DNA of 64,000 nucleotides from Caldilineaceae bacterium (GTDB lineage Bacteria; Chloroflexota; Anaerolineae; Caldilineales; Caldilineaceae): NCBI GenBank assembly GCA_022842065.1, contig JALHQH010000004.1, positions 346,169-410,168 of the forward strand, in the 5' to 3' direction. Below are positions 50,859 to 60,386 of the stretch, one piece after another. Made by a program: the position numbers and the translations under genes. Below the pieces are notes generated by a model. That model was not told the DNA's origin, did not search any database, and worked only from the letters and a program-made list of their open reading frames with translations. Positions within the stretch are counted from its first letter, which is position 1; every line of letters starts with the position of its first letter.

Positions 50859-51691
50859 GAGCCGAGTATAGACGTGACGAACGAAATGATTGTCACTGAC
50901 CGATGCACCTACTTATGGCAAAAAACGAGGGCCAGTAACCGCTACCGCTGCACCGCTGCGATATCACAAATAAATATGCAAAATCGACACCACAAATAAA
51001 TCGGCAGTCCGTTCGTCCACGGCATTATACCGAAGAGTGAATCGAACAGTGTTAAACATACGATCTATTCTATAATAACGTTTCGTTAAGAGAGACGATA
51101 TCGGATGATTGGCGTAACTTTATTTGGCTTAAGTAGCACTAAAGTAAGGGTTAAAACAAAAAACGCACGAATTCTTGCGGGGATTTTGTGGTTTACACGA
51201 CAACTGGTCTACAGCAACTGGTCTACAGCAGCCCGATTAGGGATTAATGAACATAGGGATATGGCATAGCAAAAATTGGGGGCAATCCAACCACTACACT
51301 GTAACAGAAATCATGATGAGCGACAAACCATCGGAACTTGCCCAATACGGCACGAGTGCTTTGTAAACTAAGTAATGATAGGTAGGAAACCCCTCCTTAA
51401 CCCTCCCCTGCTTGGGGAGGGAACCGTCACGCCGCCACGGCTCCTCCCCCAGGTTGGGGGAGGTTGGGAGGAAACCCCTCCCTAACCCTCCCCTGCTGAG
51501 GGAGGGAACCGTCACGCCGCCACGGCTCCTCCCCCAACCTGGGGGAGGTTGGGAGGGGGTAGAATTTACCTATCACAACTTATATTACAAAACACGAGGA
51601 CAACGGCGTAGCGAACACAGAGATCAGTAGCTCATTATGCAACGAACGCATGTGGGAGACGGTATGCCCGCTCCCTACATGCGGCGGCTGA
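50859..51691. other. 833-bp gene-free region
   Basis: It separates the hybrid kinase from the SIS gene. From 51000 to 51170 it is A/T-rich. A 14-bp direct tandem, CAACTGGTCTACAG, lies at 51201-51228. The element at 51376-51575 fills much of the rest. A leftward frame at 51294-51515 crosses the repeats and is not credible. No RNA gene was recognised. Confidence 0.5.
51376..51575. repeat. 85-bp tandem duplication inside 9-bp inverted ends
   Basis: TGATAGGTA (51376-51384) and TACCTATCA (51567-51575) are perfect inverted ends. Between them a unit of about 85 bp is present twice (51385-51469 and 51470-51556), each with CCTCCCCTGCTNGGGGAGGG-type and CTCCCCCANNNTGGGGGAGG-type palindromes and the shared block GAACCGTCACGCCGCCACGG. 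Non-coding. Confidence 0.75.
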
Positions 51692-52738
51692 CTAATGGGT
51701 TTCGGTCACCTTCCGTAAACCGCGGGGATGATCAGGATCATAATCGCGGGCATGGGCTAGGTACAGGGCCAGCAGTTGACCGGGGACAATCGCCGTGATT
51801 GGCGAAAGCCACTCGGGCAGGGTCGTCTGTAGTGGTAATTGAATCCGACCCAGCGCCAGCGTCGCCGGATCATCACTGATGACAATCGATTCGGCTTCGC
51901 GTTGGCGCAACACCTGTAGGAAGGATTGAAGTTCGGGCAGAATGATCCCGGAGGGTGCGACGACGATCGCCGGAAAGCCATGTTCGATCAACGCCAATGG
52001 GCCATGCAAAAAATCGGCACTGCTGTAAGGTTCGGCAATCGTATAAGTCAACTCTTTCAATTTGAGCGCCAGTTCAAAGGCAGTTGCATAGTTAAAGCCA
52101 CGCCCAATCACCACACAATCACGCATATAGCGATAGCGCTGCGCAATGTTACGAATCTCGTCATTGACGGCAAGGACATTCGCCACCGCAGCCGGCACAT
52201 GGGTCAGCGCGGCCAGCATTGTTTGATCGTCGGCCAGGGTGGCGCTCAGCAGTGCTAAGGCCATCAACTCGCTGGTATAGGTTTTGGTCGCCGCAATCGA
52301 CCGTTCAACCCCAGCATGGAGGGCCACCACATGATCGGCCTGGGCCGCCAGATCTGAATCCACTTCGTTGGTAATCGCGGCGGTCAGTGCGCCTTGGCGC
52401 CGGGCCTCGGCCAGCACACTCACAATATCCGGGCTTTTGCCACTCTGGCTAATCCCCAGTACCAGTGCATTTTTGAACTGCGGCGGCTGATGATAGATGG
52501 TAAAAAGGCTAGGGGTTGCCAACGCTACCGGCAAACGGTTAATGGCACCGAGTAGGTAATTGGCATAGCGCCCAGCATTGTCACTGGTCCCGCGGGCCGC
52601 AATCACGACATAGTCGATCCCGCGGCGACGTACGGCATTTGCCAATGCTTGAACGGCTGGTCCCTCTTGGGCCAGAAACTCGGTAAGGATCGCTGGTTGT
52701 TCGTGGATTTCCTGGTATAGATATGAATTTTGTGGCAT
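51692..52738 (-). CDS. SIS-domain sugar isomerase (GlmS isomerase-half/AgaS-like)
   Basis: A 348-aa protein with two SIS domains and no glutaminase domain. Domain 1: [23 protein letters not shown] and [26 protein letters not shown]; domain 2: [43 protein letters not shown]. The C-terminus [15 protein letters not shown] is typical of GlmS-like isomerases. It probably interconverts glucosamine-6-phosphate and fructose-6-phosphate, releasing ammonia. Divergent from an acyl-CoA dehydrogenase with 73 bp between. Confidence 0.88.
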   Translation of the reverse strand: MPQNSYLYQEIHEQPAILTEFLAQEGPAVQALANAVRRRGIDYVVIAARGTSDNAGRYANYLLGAINRLPVALATPSLFTIYHQPPQFKNALVLGISQSGKSPDIVSVLAEARRQGALTAAITNEVDSDLAAQADHVVALHAGVERSIAATKTYTSELMALALLSATLADDQTMLAALTHVPAAVANVLAVNDEIRNIAQRYRYMRDCVVIGRGFNYATAFELALKLKELTYTIAEPYSSADFLHGPLALIEHGFPAIVVAPSGIILPELQSFLQVLRQREAESIVISDDPATLALGRIQLPLQTTLPEWLSPITAIVPGQLLALYLAHARDYDPDHPRGLRKVTETH

Positions 52739-52811
52739 AGTGCATCCTAAACTTGTCGATGAAACGCGCTGTTTGCCCTATTATAAACAAATTAGAGACA
52801 AAGGAGAATTG

Positions 52812-53972
52812 ATGATGACGGATGGTCTGCAGCTAGAATTGAGCGCTGATCTGCGCATGTTGCAAGAACTGGCACGCGACTTTACGCGTCAAGAGATCAC
52901 TCCCCAGGCCGAGCACTATGATCGCACTGGGGAGTGGCCGTGGGCGATCTTCCACAAAGCCCGCGCCTTGGGCTTGGTTAACCTCAACATCCCTGATGAA
53001 TATGGGGGCGTTGGGGCCAGTGTGTTGGAAGAGTGTATTGTCAGTGAAGAGATGGGCTATGGCTGTACCGGGATCGAAACGGCGCTCATGTTGAATCAGC
53101 TAGCGGTGTTACCGCTGCTCATTGCCGGGAATGAGGCACAGAAGCAGCACTATCTCACCGCATTGACGGCCGAGGGCAAGATCATGTCCTATGCCCTGAC
53201 GGAGCCAGACGCTGGTTCTGATGTTGCCGGTATTAAAACGACCGCCAGCAAGCAGGGCAACCACTATCTGCTCAATGGCAGTAAAACCTGGATTACGGAT
53301 GCACCGGTTGCGCATGCCTTTATCGTCTTTGCCAAAACTGATCCGGCGGCCGGTCATCGCGGCATGAGCGCCTTTATTGTCGAACGTGAGTGGGCAGGGG
53401 TCAGTGTCAGCAAGCCCTTAGAAAAGATGGGGCAACATGCCGCCCAAACCGCCCAAGTTTTTTTTGAAAATGTGGAGGTGCCGGTCGCCAATCGACTGGG
53501 GCGCGAAGGCGATGGCTTTCTGATTGCCATGGGTGTCTTTGACAAGAGCCGGCCACCGGTCGCGGCCGCAGCCACCGGATTGGCACGGCGTGCATTGGAA
53601 GAAGCGGTAAAGTATGCGGGGACACGCACAACCTTTGGCCAGCCGATTTATCAACATCAGGGCGTCGGCTTTATCTTAGCAGAGATGAAAATTCGCCACG
53701 AAGCCGCCCGCAGCCTGGCCTGGAAAGCCGCGTGGCTCGTCGACAACGGCAAACGCAACACAATGGAGGCCGCCGTTGCCAAGGCTTATTGTGCTGATGC
53801 CGCCATGCAAAATGCAACGGATGCGGTCCAAGTCTTTGGCGGCAATGGCTACAGCAAAGAATATCCAGTCGAAAAATTGATGCGTGATGCCAAAATTTAT
53901 CAGATCTATGAAGGGACAACCCAGATCCAGAAGTTGATCATTGTCCGCGAACTGTACCGGGCCGCGAAATAA
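52812..53972 (+). CDS. Acyl-CoA dehydrogenase
   Basis: A 386-aa flavoenzyme of fatty-acid or branched-chain amino-acid oxidation. MSYALTEPDAGSDVAG and NGSKTWITDAPVAHAFIVFAKT hold FAD/substrate contacts, GAGTRTTFGQPIYQHQGVGFILAEMKI-type text follows, and the catalytic Glu region is YEGTTQIQKLIIVRELYR. Features match the short/medium-chain class. Start ATG at 52812 (or 52815) follows AAGGAG; upstream ATG 52740 has no site. Confidence 0.92.
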   Translation: MMTDGLQLELSADLRMLQELARDFTRQEITPQAEHYDRTGEWPWAIFHKARALGLVNLNIPDEYGGVGASVLEECIVSEEMGYGCTGIETALMLNQLAVLPLLIAGNEAQKQHYLTALTAEGKIMSYALTEPDAGSDVAGIKTTASKQGNHYLLNGSKTWITDAPVAHAFIVFAKTDPAAGHRGMSAFIVEREWAGVSVSKPLEKMGQHAAQTAQVFFENVEVPVANRLGREGDGFLIAMGVFDKSRPPVAAAATGLARRALEEAVKYAGTRTTFGQPIYQHQGVGFILAEMKIRHEAARSLAWKAAWLVDNGKRNTMEAAVAKAYCADAAMQNATDAVQVFGGNGYSKEYPVEKLMRDAKIYQIYEGTTQIQKLIIVRELYRAAK

Positions 53973-54032
53973 GGGAGTGGGTGGGTTGGATGGGTGGATG
54001 ATCCCTTCATCCACCCCAGCAGTTTTAGGCAA

Positions 54033-55541
54033 TCAGCTCATTGGCTTCGTGGCCCGTATATAGAGTAGCCGTTGATCGAAGACGAGTTGCCCACTGTGGC
54101 GGCGCACATTAAGCCCGGCGGCATCGGTCTCTAAGCCGGCTTCCATCATTTCACGCACAATGCTGCGACTGGCCGGGTTTGCTTCCAGATCAGTCAACCA
54201 ATCTTCCAGATCCTGCTCAAAGATCGCAATGCTCTCGGCTTCAATGTTGAAACCGACGCTGGTCAACAGCTTGCGGTACTGCTCAACGCTCTGCGCGGCG
54301 ACATGGCTTGGGTTGCGCCGTGCTTCAATCGTATTCTGCGTGGCACGCTTGACCGGATCGTCAGGCCCTAACAGATCAGCAAAGATGAAATGCCCGCCGG
54401 GCTTGAGCAAACGGAGCAATTCTTGCAGAATCCGCTCAGGCTTGTGGCTGTGATGCAAAATTAGGCGACAAACAATCGCATCAAAGCTTTCATTACGGAA
54501 TGGCATCCGCTGTGCTGATGCCAACCGAAAGCTAACCCGATGCGCGGTTGGCAAAGGATTGCTCAGGCGAAAGTACTCAGCCATTTCCAACATGGCCGGG
54601 CTGATGTCAACCCCCACCACTTCACTGGCCCCTTCTTCTGCCAGCAGCAGAGCCAGCCGCCCAGTGCCGGCCCCGACATCAAGCAGTCGTAGTCCTTTGG
54701 CCAGGTTGGCAAACTTCAGTAAATGACGCAGCCGTTGCTCGCGCAGATGATCTTCTAGATCGATATCAGCAGAGAGCACACGGTTGTAAACTGCTAACAC
54801 AGCAGAGGTATCTTCATCCTCCTCTACCCCCATGATCTCTGCCGCCGCCGCATTGGCATTAATCGCTAGCGGTGCCGGCAGTTTGTGCTCCAGACGATTG
54901 ACATACACCACACACCACTCGCCGCCATGCCAGACAACCTCCGAGATGCTCGTATGGCTAATCGAAAAGGCGACATTGCTGCTATTACAAAAAATATCAA
55001 GGGCAGTCGCAATCGCATTGCCATCTAGCACAATGCAGACCGTTTTTCCCCACTGCTCGTGTACGATCTTTTGTAGGGCATTGGCCAGATTTTCTCGAAA
55101 GGGGGTATAAAGAGGCTGGTCAGCAAATTGCTCTTTGAAGTGAAGGGGGGCAAATAACGGATGGCGATCGTTGCCAGTTTCGAGGCTGCTGCGGGCATGG
55201 GAAGGCATCTCTTGCATGACACTAACCGATTTGCGCAACACTTGGCCCAACCGTTGCGCAGTCAGGCGGCTGCGTAACTGGGGTGCGCTGACCAACAGAT
55301 CAACCTTTTCATACATGGCAATCCAGCGTGCGAGTGAATTAGTCTGTTCCCAGCCCAACGCCGTGAGTCCACTATCTTCGCTGCTCAGTTCACTATAGCG
55401 ACTTTGTAAACCTTCGGCCTGACAAGTAAGCAGTAACCGAATTTCCGGGTTTTTGCCGCTAGGCGAACGTTCTGGTGAAGCGGAAGGAGCTATGCGCTGT
55501 TGATTGATTTGACTCACGGCTTTGTTATCATTTCGGTGCAC
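54033..55541 (-). CDS. Fusion: inactive histidine-phosphatase-like domain + SAM methyltransferase
   Basis: A 502-aa protein that joins two domains. Residues 33-222 have the phosphoglycerate-mutase/histidine-phosphatase layout: strand IRLLLTCQAE where RHGE is expected, GLTALGWEQTNSLARWI, LVSAPQLRSRLTAQRL, and VCIVLDGNAIATAL where a VSHGG motif is expected, ending VVYVNRLEHK. The catalytic Arg/His/Gly are Thr39-Cys40-Gln41 and the second His is Asp173, so no phosphatase activity is expected. Residues 260-500 are a class I methyltransferase: LLDVGAGTGRLALLLAEEG (motif I near 286), VVGVDISPAML, FDAIVCRLILHHSHKPERILQELLRLLKPGGHFIFADL. GTG start. Related fusions are unknown to me. Confidence 0.82.
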   Translation of the reverse strand: MHRNDNKAVSQINQQRIAPSASPERSPSGKNPEIRLLLTCQAEGLQSRYSELSSEDSGLTALGWEQTNSLARWIAMYEKVDLLVSAPQLRSRLTAQRLGQVLRKSVSVMQEMPSHARSSLETGNDRHPLFAPLHFKEQFADQPLYTPFRENLANALQKIVHEQWGKTVCIVLDGNAIATALDIFCNSSNVAFSISHTSISEVVWHGGEWCVVYVNRLEHKLPAPLAINANAAAAEIMGVEEDEDTSAVLAVYNRVLSADIDLEDHLREQRLRHLLKFANLAKGLRLLDVGAGTGRLALLLAEEGASEVVGVDISPAMLEMAEYFRLSNPLPTAHRVSFRLASAQRMPFRNESFDAIVCRLILHHSHKPERILQELLRLLKPGGHFIFADLLGPDDPVKRATQNTIEARRNPSHVAAQSVEQYRKLLTSVGFNIEAESIAIFEQDLEDWLTDLEANPASRSIVREMMEAGLETDAAGLNVRRHSGQLVFDQRLLYIRATKPMS

Positions 55542-56415
55542 GCTGGCAATTTAAAGGGCGATTCATGATTGTGATGCAAAAGGACGATGTATGGATAATA
55601 CCAAAGGGCGCATCGGTCACCAAATTGTTAAATCGCTTATCGTACAGTTGGGATCGAGCAGGGCAAGTGGCACGTTATTGGACGCATTGACAGTTAGCGC
55701 ATTTTCCGGTACAATTTTACACAACTTCACTTGGTGTCGATTGATTCTGTTCGTGAATTTAGTTTTATTCATGAAAGTTGTGGTCAAACTGCTCTGTCCG
55801 ATAGATTTGTGCAGGTCTTTCCAGCGTTGTGCCACCGTTATGCCAGTATTGTGATTTTAGGTGCTGATGGTGATTACAGCAAACCTTTACCATAGTTTGT
55901 GTATAAAGTTTGCGTATATAGCGCAGCCGGTGACAACGCACGGTGTTCCCAAAGACCGAATCTATTCATTGCATAGTGCACAAGTTTAATCGCTAAGCAC
56001 CTAGCCATACGAGGATTGGACGCCAGATAGCACAACCTGGATTGGCTGTCGATCTCTTGTCGTTGTGGCCCTCTATCCGTTTGGGATCAACAAATCCCAG
56101 GCGCCTTGTTCGCCAACTGCTGGCAGCATTTCCATTGATCTGCTATCAAATATTAGTAGACTGCAGCGCCCGCGCGTTGGGAACGTCAGCTCCTTGGCCG
56201 GCGCAATTGCGCTCTACTAGTCATCGTGGACTCGCGTTGACATTGGTAGGCAACTTTATTAATGACCTACAACGGTTTTCAACGCAAGTTCACTGGAGAC
56301 GGTGCTTACTTTGAAAATCGGACTTGCCCCCGCGCCAACGCCGGCGTAAATCTCCGCTTTTCAGACCGAAAGTTATGCTGCTAATCAATTAAATAATCAG
56401 TTTGAAGGAGGACGC
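55542..56415. other. 874-bp gene-free region upstream of the EF-G2 gene
   Basis: Two short rightward frames (55591-55854, 56042-56314) have no ribosome site, no domain and unlikely composition. AACTTCACTTGGTGTCG and CATGAAAGTTGTGG face each other (about 55730-55785) as an imperfect inverted repeat. The right end has GAAGGAGG directly before the EF-G2 ATG. It may hold a long 5' UTR, a decayed gene or an RNA; no class was recognised. Confidence 0.4.
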
Positions 56416-58491
56416 ATGGCGAAGTTTCGTACTGATCAAATCCGCAATGTTGCTGTTCTGGGCCATGGTGGCTCGGGAAAGAGTTCCCTGACCGAAGCCA
56501 TGCTCTTTAAAACAGGCGCGATTTCCCGCATGGGGCGCGTTGATGATGGTTCAACCGTCTCGGACTGGGATCATGAAGAACACCGACGTAAAATTTCGAT
56601 CAACCTTTCTGTTGTCCCAATTGAAACGGAAAATTTAAAAGTCAATCTGATTGATGTCCCCGGCTATCAAGATTTTGTCGGTGAAGTGCTCAGCGCGCTG
56701 CATGTGGCCGAGGCGGCCCTGGTGGTGGTCGATGCGGTCGCCGGCGTCGAGGTGGGTACCCAATTAGCGTGGGACTATCTAAATGAATATCAGAAACCGC
56801 GGATTGTCTTTGTCAACAAAATGGATCGCGAGAATGCGAACTTTCAACGCGTGGTGGCGGATCTGCGCGGCGCGTTTCCCGATTCGACCTTTGTGCCCCT
56901 GCAACTGCCCGTCGGGGCCGCCGAGAATTTTCGGGGTGTGATCAGCCTGGTCAGTATGATGGCCTACTTGGGCAAAGATGAAACGGAGTCGCCCATTCCG
57001 CCCGAGATGCACGATGAAGTGGAAAGTGTCCACATCGCGGCCGTAGAAGCGGCCGCCGAAGCCGATGATGAGCTGATCGCACGCTATTTGGAAGGCGAAG
57101 AGCTGACGCCCGAAGAGGTACGTGTCGGCTTGCGCAAGGGTGTGTTGGCCGGCTCGGTCGTCCCCGTCTACTGTGGCACCGCCACCAATGCTATCGGTCT
57201 GGATCGGTTGATCCAGGCGCTAGGGCGTTATGTGCCATTGCCAAGTGCCCATCCGGTGACGGCACAGGTTAATGACACTACGGTTGAATTAGCCAGTGAC
57301 CCGGCCGGCGAGCCGGTGGCGGTCGTCTTCAAGACGCTGATTGATCGCTTTGTGGGTCGCATGAGCTATGTCCGGGTGGTTTCCGGTATTCTTCACAAGG
57401 ATGATCAATTAATCGATACACGAACCGGTAATCAGTTGCGGATTGGCAGCCTTAGCCATGTTTGTGGCAAAGAACTACAGGTCATGAACGAACTTGTGGC
57501 CGGTGATATTGGGGTGATCACCAAACTTGAGCAGGTGATGACTGGTGATACACTGACCAAAAATGCTGCGCTCAAGATCAATTACCCTGCCTTTCCCCAA
57601 CCGCTTTATGCGGTCGCCGTGACCCCTCTCACGCAGGCCGACAGTGCAAAATTGGGTACTGCGCTCCATGCCTTGACGGAAGAAGATCGCACTTTGCGGA
57701 TTGAAACGATCGCGGCCACCAAACAAACACTGCTCCAAGGGATGGGTGACACCCATGTTGATGTGGCAATTCGCCATTTAGAAAGCAAATATGGGGTAAA
57801 AGTGGAAACCGCGGCCCCACGAGTGCCCTACCAGGAAACGATTAGTCGCGTTGCCTCTGCCCAATATCGTCACAAGAAACAGACTGGTGGCTCCGGCCAA
57901 TTTGCCGAAGTTCATATGCGCGTCGAACCGCTAAGCAATGGTGCCGAGTTTGAATATGTCAGTGAAGTCTTTGGCGGCACGATCAGTGGGGTCTATCTGC
58001 CTTCCATCGAAAAGGGCATTCGCCAGGTGATGACACAAGGAGTCGTTGCCGGTTTTCCCGTGGTCGGCATCAAGGCCGTCGTCTTTGATGGCAAAGAGCA
58101 TCCGGTGGATTCCAAAGACATTGCCTTTCAAGCCGCCGGCCGTGAAGTTTTTAAGCTGGCTGTCCAACAGGCAAGCCCCATCTTATTAGAACCGGTCTAC
58201 CGAGTGCATGTCACCGTTCCCGACGAATTTATGGGTGACATTATGGGTGATTTCAATACCCGCCGGGGCCGGGTACAGGGAATGGAGCAGAAGGGTAATC
58301 GTACGATTATTCATGCGCTAGTGCCCTTTGCCGAGATCCTAAATTACAGTACAGAATTGCGCTCAATGACCCAAGGTCGCGGCTTTTACTCGATTGACTT
58401 TGACCATTACGACGCCGTGCCGCACCAGCTTGCGGAGGGCGTCATTGCTAAGCACAAGAGTGAAGAGACCGACCACGGGGATCATCATTAA
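56416..58491 (+). CDS. Elongation factor G-like GTPase (EF-G2/FusA2 type)
   Basis: A 691-aa translational GTPase with EF-G architecture. G1 is GHGGSGKSSLTEAM, G3 is DVPGYQDF, G4 is VNKMDRE, followed by domains II-V (CKELQVMNELVAGD, GSGQFAEVHMRVEPL, MGDIMGDFNTRRGRVQGMEQKG). In normal EF-G the G3 motif is DTPGHVDF and the His activates hydrolysis; here it is Tyr. That exchange is a known mark of the FusA2 branch found beside true EF-G in several phyla, which lacks normal translocation activity. Switch I is EEHRRKISINLSV. A perfect AGGAGG precedes the ATG. Confidence 0.9.
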   Translation: MAKFRTDQIRNVAVLGHGGSGKSSLTEAMLFKTGAISRMGRVDDGSTVSDWDHEEHRRKISINLSVVPIETENLKVNLIDVPGYQDFVGEVLSALHVAEAALVVVDAVAGVEVGTQLAWDYLNEYQKPRIVFVNKMDRENANFQRVVADLRGAFPDSTFVPLQLPVGAAENFRGVISLVSMMAYLGKDETESPIPPEMHDEVESVHIAAVEAAAEADDELIARYLEGEELTPEEVRVGLRKGVLAGSVVPVYCGTATNAIGLDRLIQALGRYVPLPSAHPVTAQVNDTTVELASDPAGEPVAVVFKTLIDRFVGRMSYVRVVSGILHKDDQLIDTRTGNQLRIGSLSHVCGKELQVMNELVAGDIGVITKLEQVMTGDTLTKNAALKINYPAFPQPLYAVAVTPLTQADSAKLGTALHALTEEDRTLRIETIAATKQTLLQGMGDTHVDVAIRHLESKYGVKVETAAPRVPYQETISRVASAQYRHKKQTGGSGQFAEVHMRVEPLSNGAEFEYVSEVFGGTISGVYLPSIEKGIRQVMTQGVVAGFPVVGIKAVVFDGKEHPVDSKDIAFQAAGREVFKLAVQQASPILLEPVYRVHVTVPDEFMGDIMGDFNTRRGRVQGMEQKGNRTIIHALVPFAEILNYSTELRSMTQGRGFYSIDFDHYDAVPHQLAEGVIAKHKSEETDHGDHH

Positions 58492-58548
58492 CCTGTGGTG
58501 CTTCGTCTGGCGCAAACGAAGCGACGGCTGATTGTGTAACGCTTATAC

Positions 58549-58694
58549 TGAAGTCAAGTTGAGAACCGGAGTTTTGCTGGCTAACGGGATCGCGTGCGTC
58601 GCACTGACCGCCAACTGTTTCCAGTCCGCTAGATTCTTTGGTCAGTGCGACGCACGCTGACCGAAACTAGGGGTCTCATTCTGATTTGAGTATA
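58549..58694 (+). mobile_element. 146-bp MITE-like element, copy A
   Basis: Nearly identical (3 differences) to the reverse complement of 63855-64000. It contains a perfect 18-bp stem, GCGTGCGTCGCACTGACC and its complement, and imperfect terminal inverted repeats: left TTATACTGAAGTCAAG... and right, reversed, TTATACTCAAATCAGAA..., both leading into TGAGAC/TGAGAA. No coding capacity, so it would depend on a transposase elsewhere. It lies between the EF-G2 gene and its terminator. Confidence 0.8.
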
Positions 58695-58701
58695 ATCAGA
58701 A

Positions 58702-58739
58702 AAAGTGGCCCGACATCATTGATGATGTCGGGCCACTTT
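58702..58739. terminator. Terminator between EF-G2 and LuxR-like genes
   Basis: AAAGTGGCCCGACATCAT (58702-58719) pairs exactly with 58722-58739, preceded by A-rich and followed by GATTTTATCATTTT. It serves both convergent genes. Confidence 0.8.
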
Positions 58740-58768
58740 GATTTTATCATTTTGTTGTTTAGGTAAGC

Positions 58769-59467
58769 TTACATCATCTGCGCAAATTGCAGCTCGGCAC
58801 CACTGACCCCAGTCCCATTGACCATCGCCAAATAGGTAGCAGCTTCTTTGCGACTGCGTAACTTTAATTTTTTGAGCACGCTATGCACATGGTTCTTTAC
58901 CGTCCCGACGCTAATGATCAATCTATCAGCAATCAACTGATTCGAAGAACCCACAGCCAACATTTGTAGGATCTCAATCTCGCGCTGGGTCAGGCTAGAA
59001 AAGAGATTGGTTTGTGGCTCAAAGCGCGTCGTTAAGCGGCTGAGATGGTTTAGATGCTCCATAATCGCAGCGGTTACGGCGGGAGAAATCAGCGCCATGC
59101 CGGCTTGGACAGCATGAATATGGCGCACCCAGTGTTGAATCTGTTCTTTTTCTAAGATATAACCAGCAGCGCCAGCCGCAATGTAGCGAATGACCTGTTG
59201 TGTATTATCACTCAAACCGGTAATCAGAATTTTGGCTTTAATCGCGCGTTGACGCAGCGCTTTCAATAATTTTAAGGCCCCCTCGTTGGCCAACCGTGCA
59301 GAAATCAGCAAGATGTCACAGTTATCTTTGCTAATATAAGCAAGGGCCTCACTTGGGGTGCTCAGTAAATCAGCAACATAAAGTTGTGGTTCTTGCGACA
59401 AGCTCGCCATCACCTGGCCAGCTACAGTCTGGTTCTCATGCACAATGAAAATCCGGGTTCGTGTCAT
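58769..59467 (-). CDS. LuxR-type regulator with non-phosphorylatable receiver (pseudo-receiver)
   Basis: A 232-aa NarL-like protein. The receiver fold is recognisable (TRIFIVHENQ...LLISARL...LITGLSD...GYILEKEQ). The acidic pocket has become VHEN, and the phosphoacceptor Asp is Ser56 in DILLISARL; Thr83 and Lys108 remain. The LuxR helix-turn-helix is intact ([43 protein letters not shown]). It therefore likely responds to a ligand or partner rather than to phosphorylation. Start 59467 follows AGGAGG. No kinase gene is adjacent. Confidence 0.88.
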   Translation of the reverse strand: MTRTRIFIVHENQTVAGQVMASLSQEPQLYVADLLSTPSEALAYISKDNCDILLISARLANEGALKLLKALRQRAIKAKILITGLSDNTQQVIRYIAAGAAGYILEKEQIQHWVRHIHAVQAGMALISPAVTAAIMEHLNHLSRLTTRFEPQTNLFSSLTQREIEILQMLAVGSSNQLIADRLIISVGTVKNHVHSVLKKLKLRSRKEAATYLAMVNGTGVSGAELQFAQMM

Positions 59468-59786
59468 GTTCTGCCTCCTCGTTGCATTAAAGTGCGATTG
59501 TTTTGAAAACGACAGGTTTGGCTTTACTGCCAGCCGTGCTATCGTTTCAGACAGAGCGCAAATTAATTGTCGCATCTATCACTTGTTACACTAAGGATAA
59601 AGGAGAAGGAAGAGAAAAGAAATGGAAGATCCGACAGGTTTAGCTTACCGAAGAGGGTAGTATGCAACCTGTCGGATCCGACAGGTGTGAAGAATTACAC
59701 AGGGATTTCCACGTTCTAAATTCTACATTGTCATCATATGCGCCGATCAAGGGCTATCACAAGGCGATATCAACCGCTTGCCCAGA
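59468..59786. other. 319-bp gap with a GATCCGACAGGT repeat
   Basis: GATCCGACAGGTT (59628-59640) pairs with AACCTGTCGGATC (59666-59678), and a third copy of GATCCGACAGGT follows in direct orientation (59674-59685). The stem is the likely terminator of the leftward gene at 59787. The left part, 59468-59600, should hold the LuxR-like gene promoter. Confidence 0.55.
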
Positions 59787-60386
59787 CTATTCAATGGCAG
59801 GCGTGACATAAAGGTACCAATAAGACTCCTTGGGATAAAGGGCTGGCGAGCGCTGTGGCCAGACAAAATCACCGTCTTTGGTAAGGCTGCGAATGCGTTC
59901 ATCCACGGTGGCTAGTGCGTCGGCAATCTCGTCGGGCATAGCACTCCCAAAAGCTTGGCTTAGCTCTGCCAGTCGTTGCCGATTTTGAATTTCTGACGGA
60001 AAATCACGGCGGCATTGCGCCCCATCATCTTGGCAACTATCGAGAAACCAGCGTAACCGATCCAAATGCGAATGGGCTTCACGGGTTAGATGTTGGTGAA
60101 AAGGCGTGCGTAATTCCGCCATTGTTTGCTGTACCTGGGTCGTAATCCCATCCAGACGACTCTGTTGGCTGGCGGTTAACTGAGCACGCGCGCGCAACAG
60201 CTGGTTCATCAGGTTCAGCAGTTGACCGCCAGACATCGTTAGCCGCTCATAGCCTTTGTCACGCGGGACCATAATGGTACGATAGGTCTCATCGCCTAAG
60301 ATATACTCTTCCAGTTCATCCGCCAACGTTTGTAATTGTTTGACATCCTGGTCGTAATTTTCCATCGTCGTGTAAGTCGATTCCAT
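59787..60386 (-). CDS. Unknown helical protein
   Basis: A 199-aa protein, not recognised. It is mostly helical: QDVKQLQTLADELEEYILGDETYRTIMV, LLNLMNQLLRARAQLTASQQSRLDGITTQVQQTMAELR, and a Cys pair in LDSCQDDGAQCRRDFPSEIQNRQRLAEL. No signal peptide or membrane span. A tail YPKESYWYLYVTPAIE is aromatic. Start ATG at 60386 (or 60365, MENYDQDV). It stands alone between two repeat-rich gaps. Confidence 0.65.
   Translation of the reverse strand: MESTYTTMENYDQDVKQLQTLADELEEYILGDETYRTIMVPRDKGYERLTMSGGQLLNLMNQLLRARAQLTASQQSRLDGITTQVQQTMAELRTPFHQHLTREAHSHLDRLRWFLDSCQDDGAQCRRDFPSEIQNRQRLAELSQAFGSAMPDEIADALATVDERIRSLTKDGDFVWPQRSPALYPKESYWYLYVTPAIE

Noticed and set aside
55591..55854. 87-codon open frame
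   Set aside because: No ribosome site, no recognisable domain, and composition unlike neighbouring genes.
56042..56314. 90-codon open frame upstream of EF-G2
   Set aside because: No ribosome site and no family pattern; likely chance.
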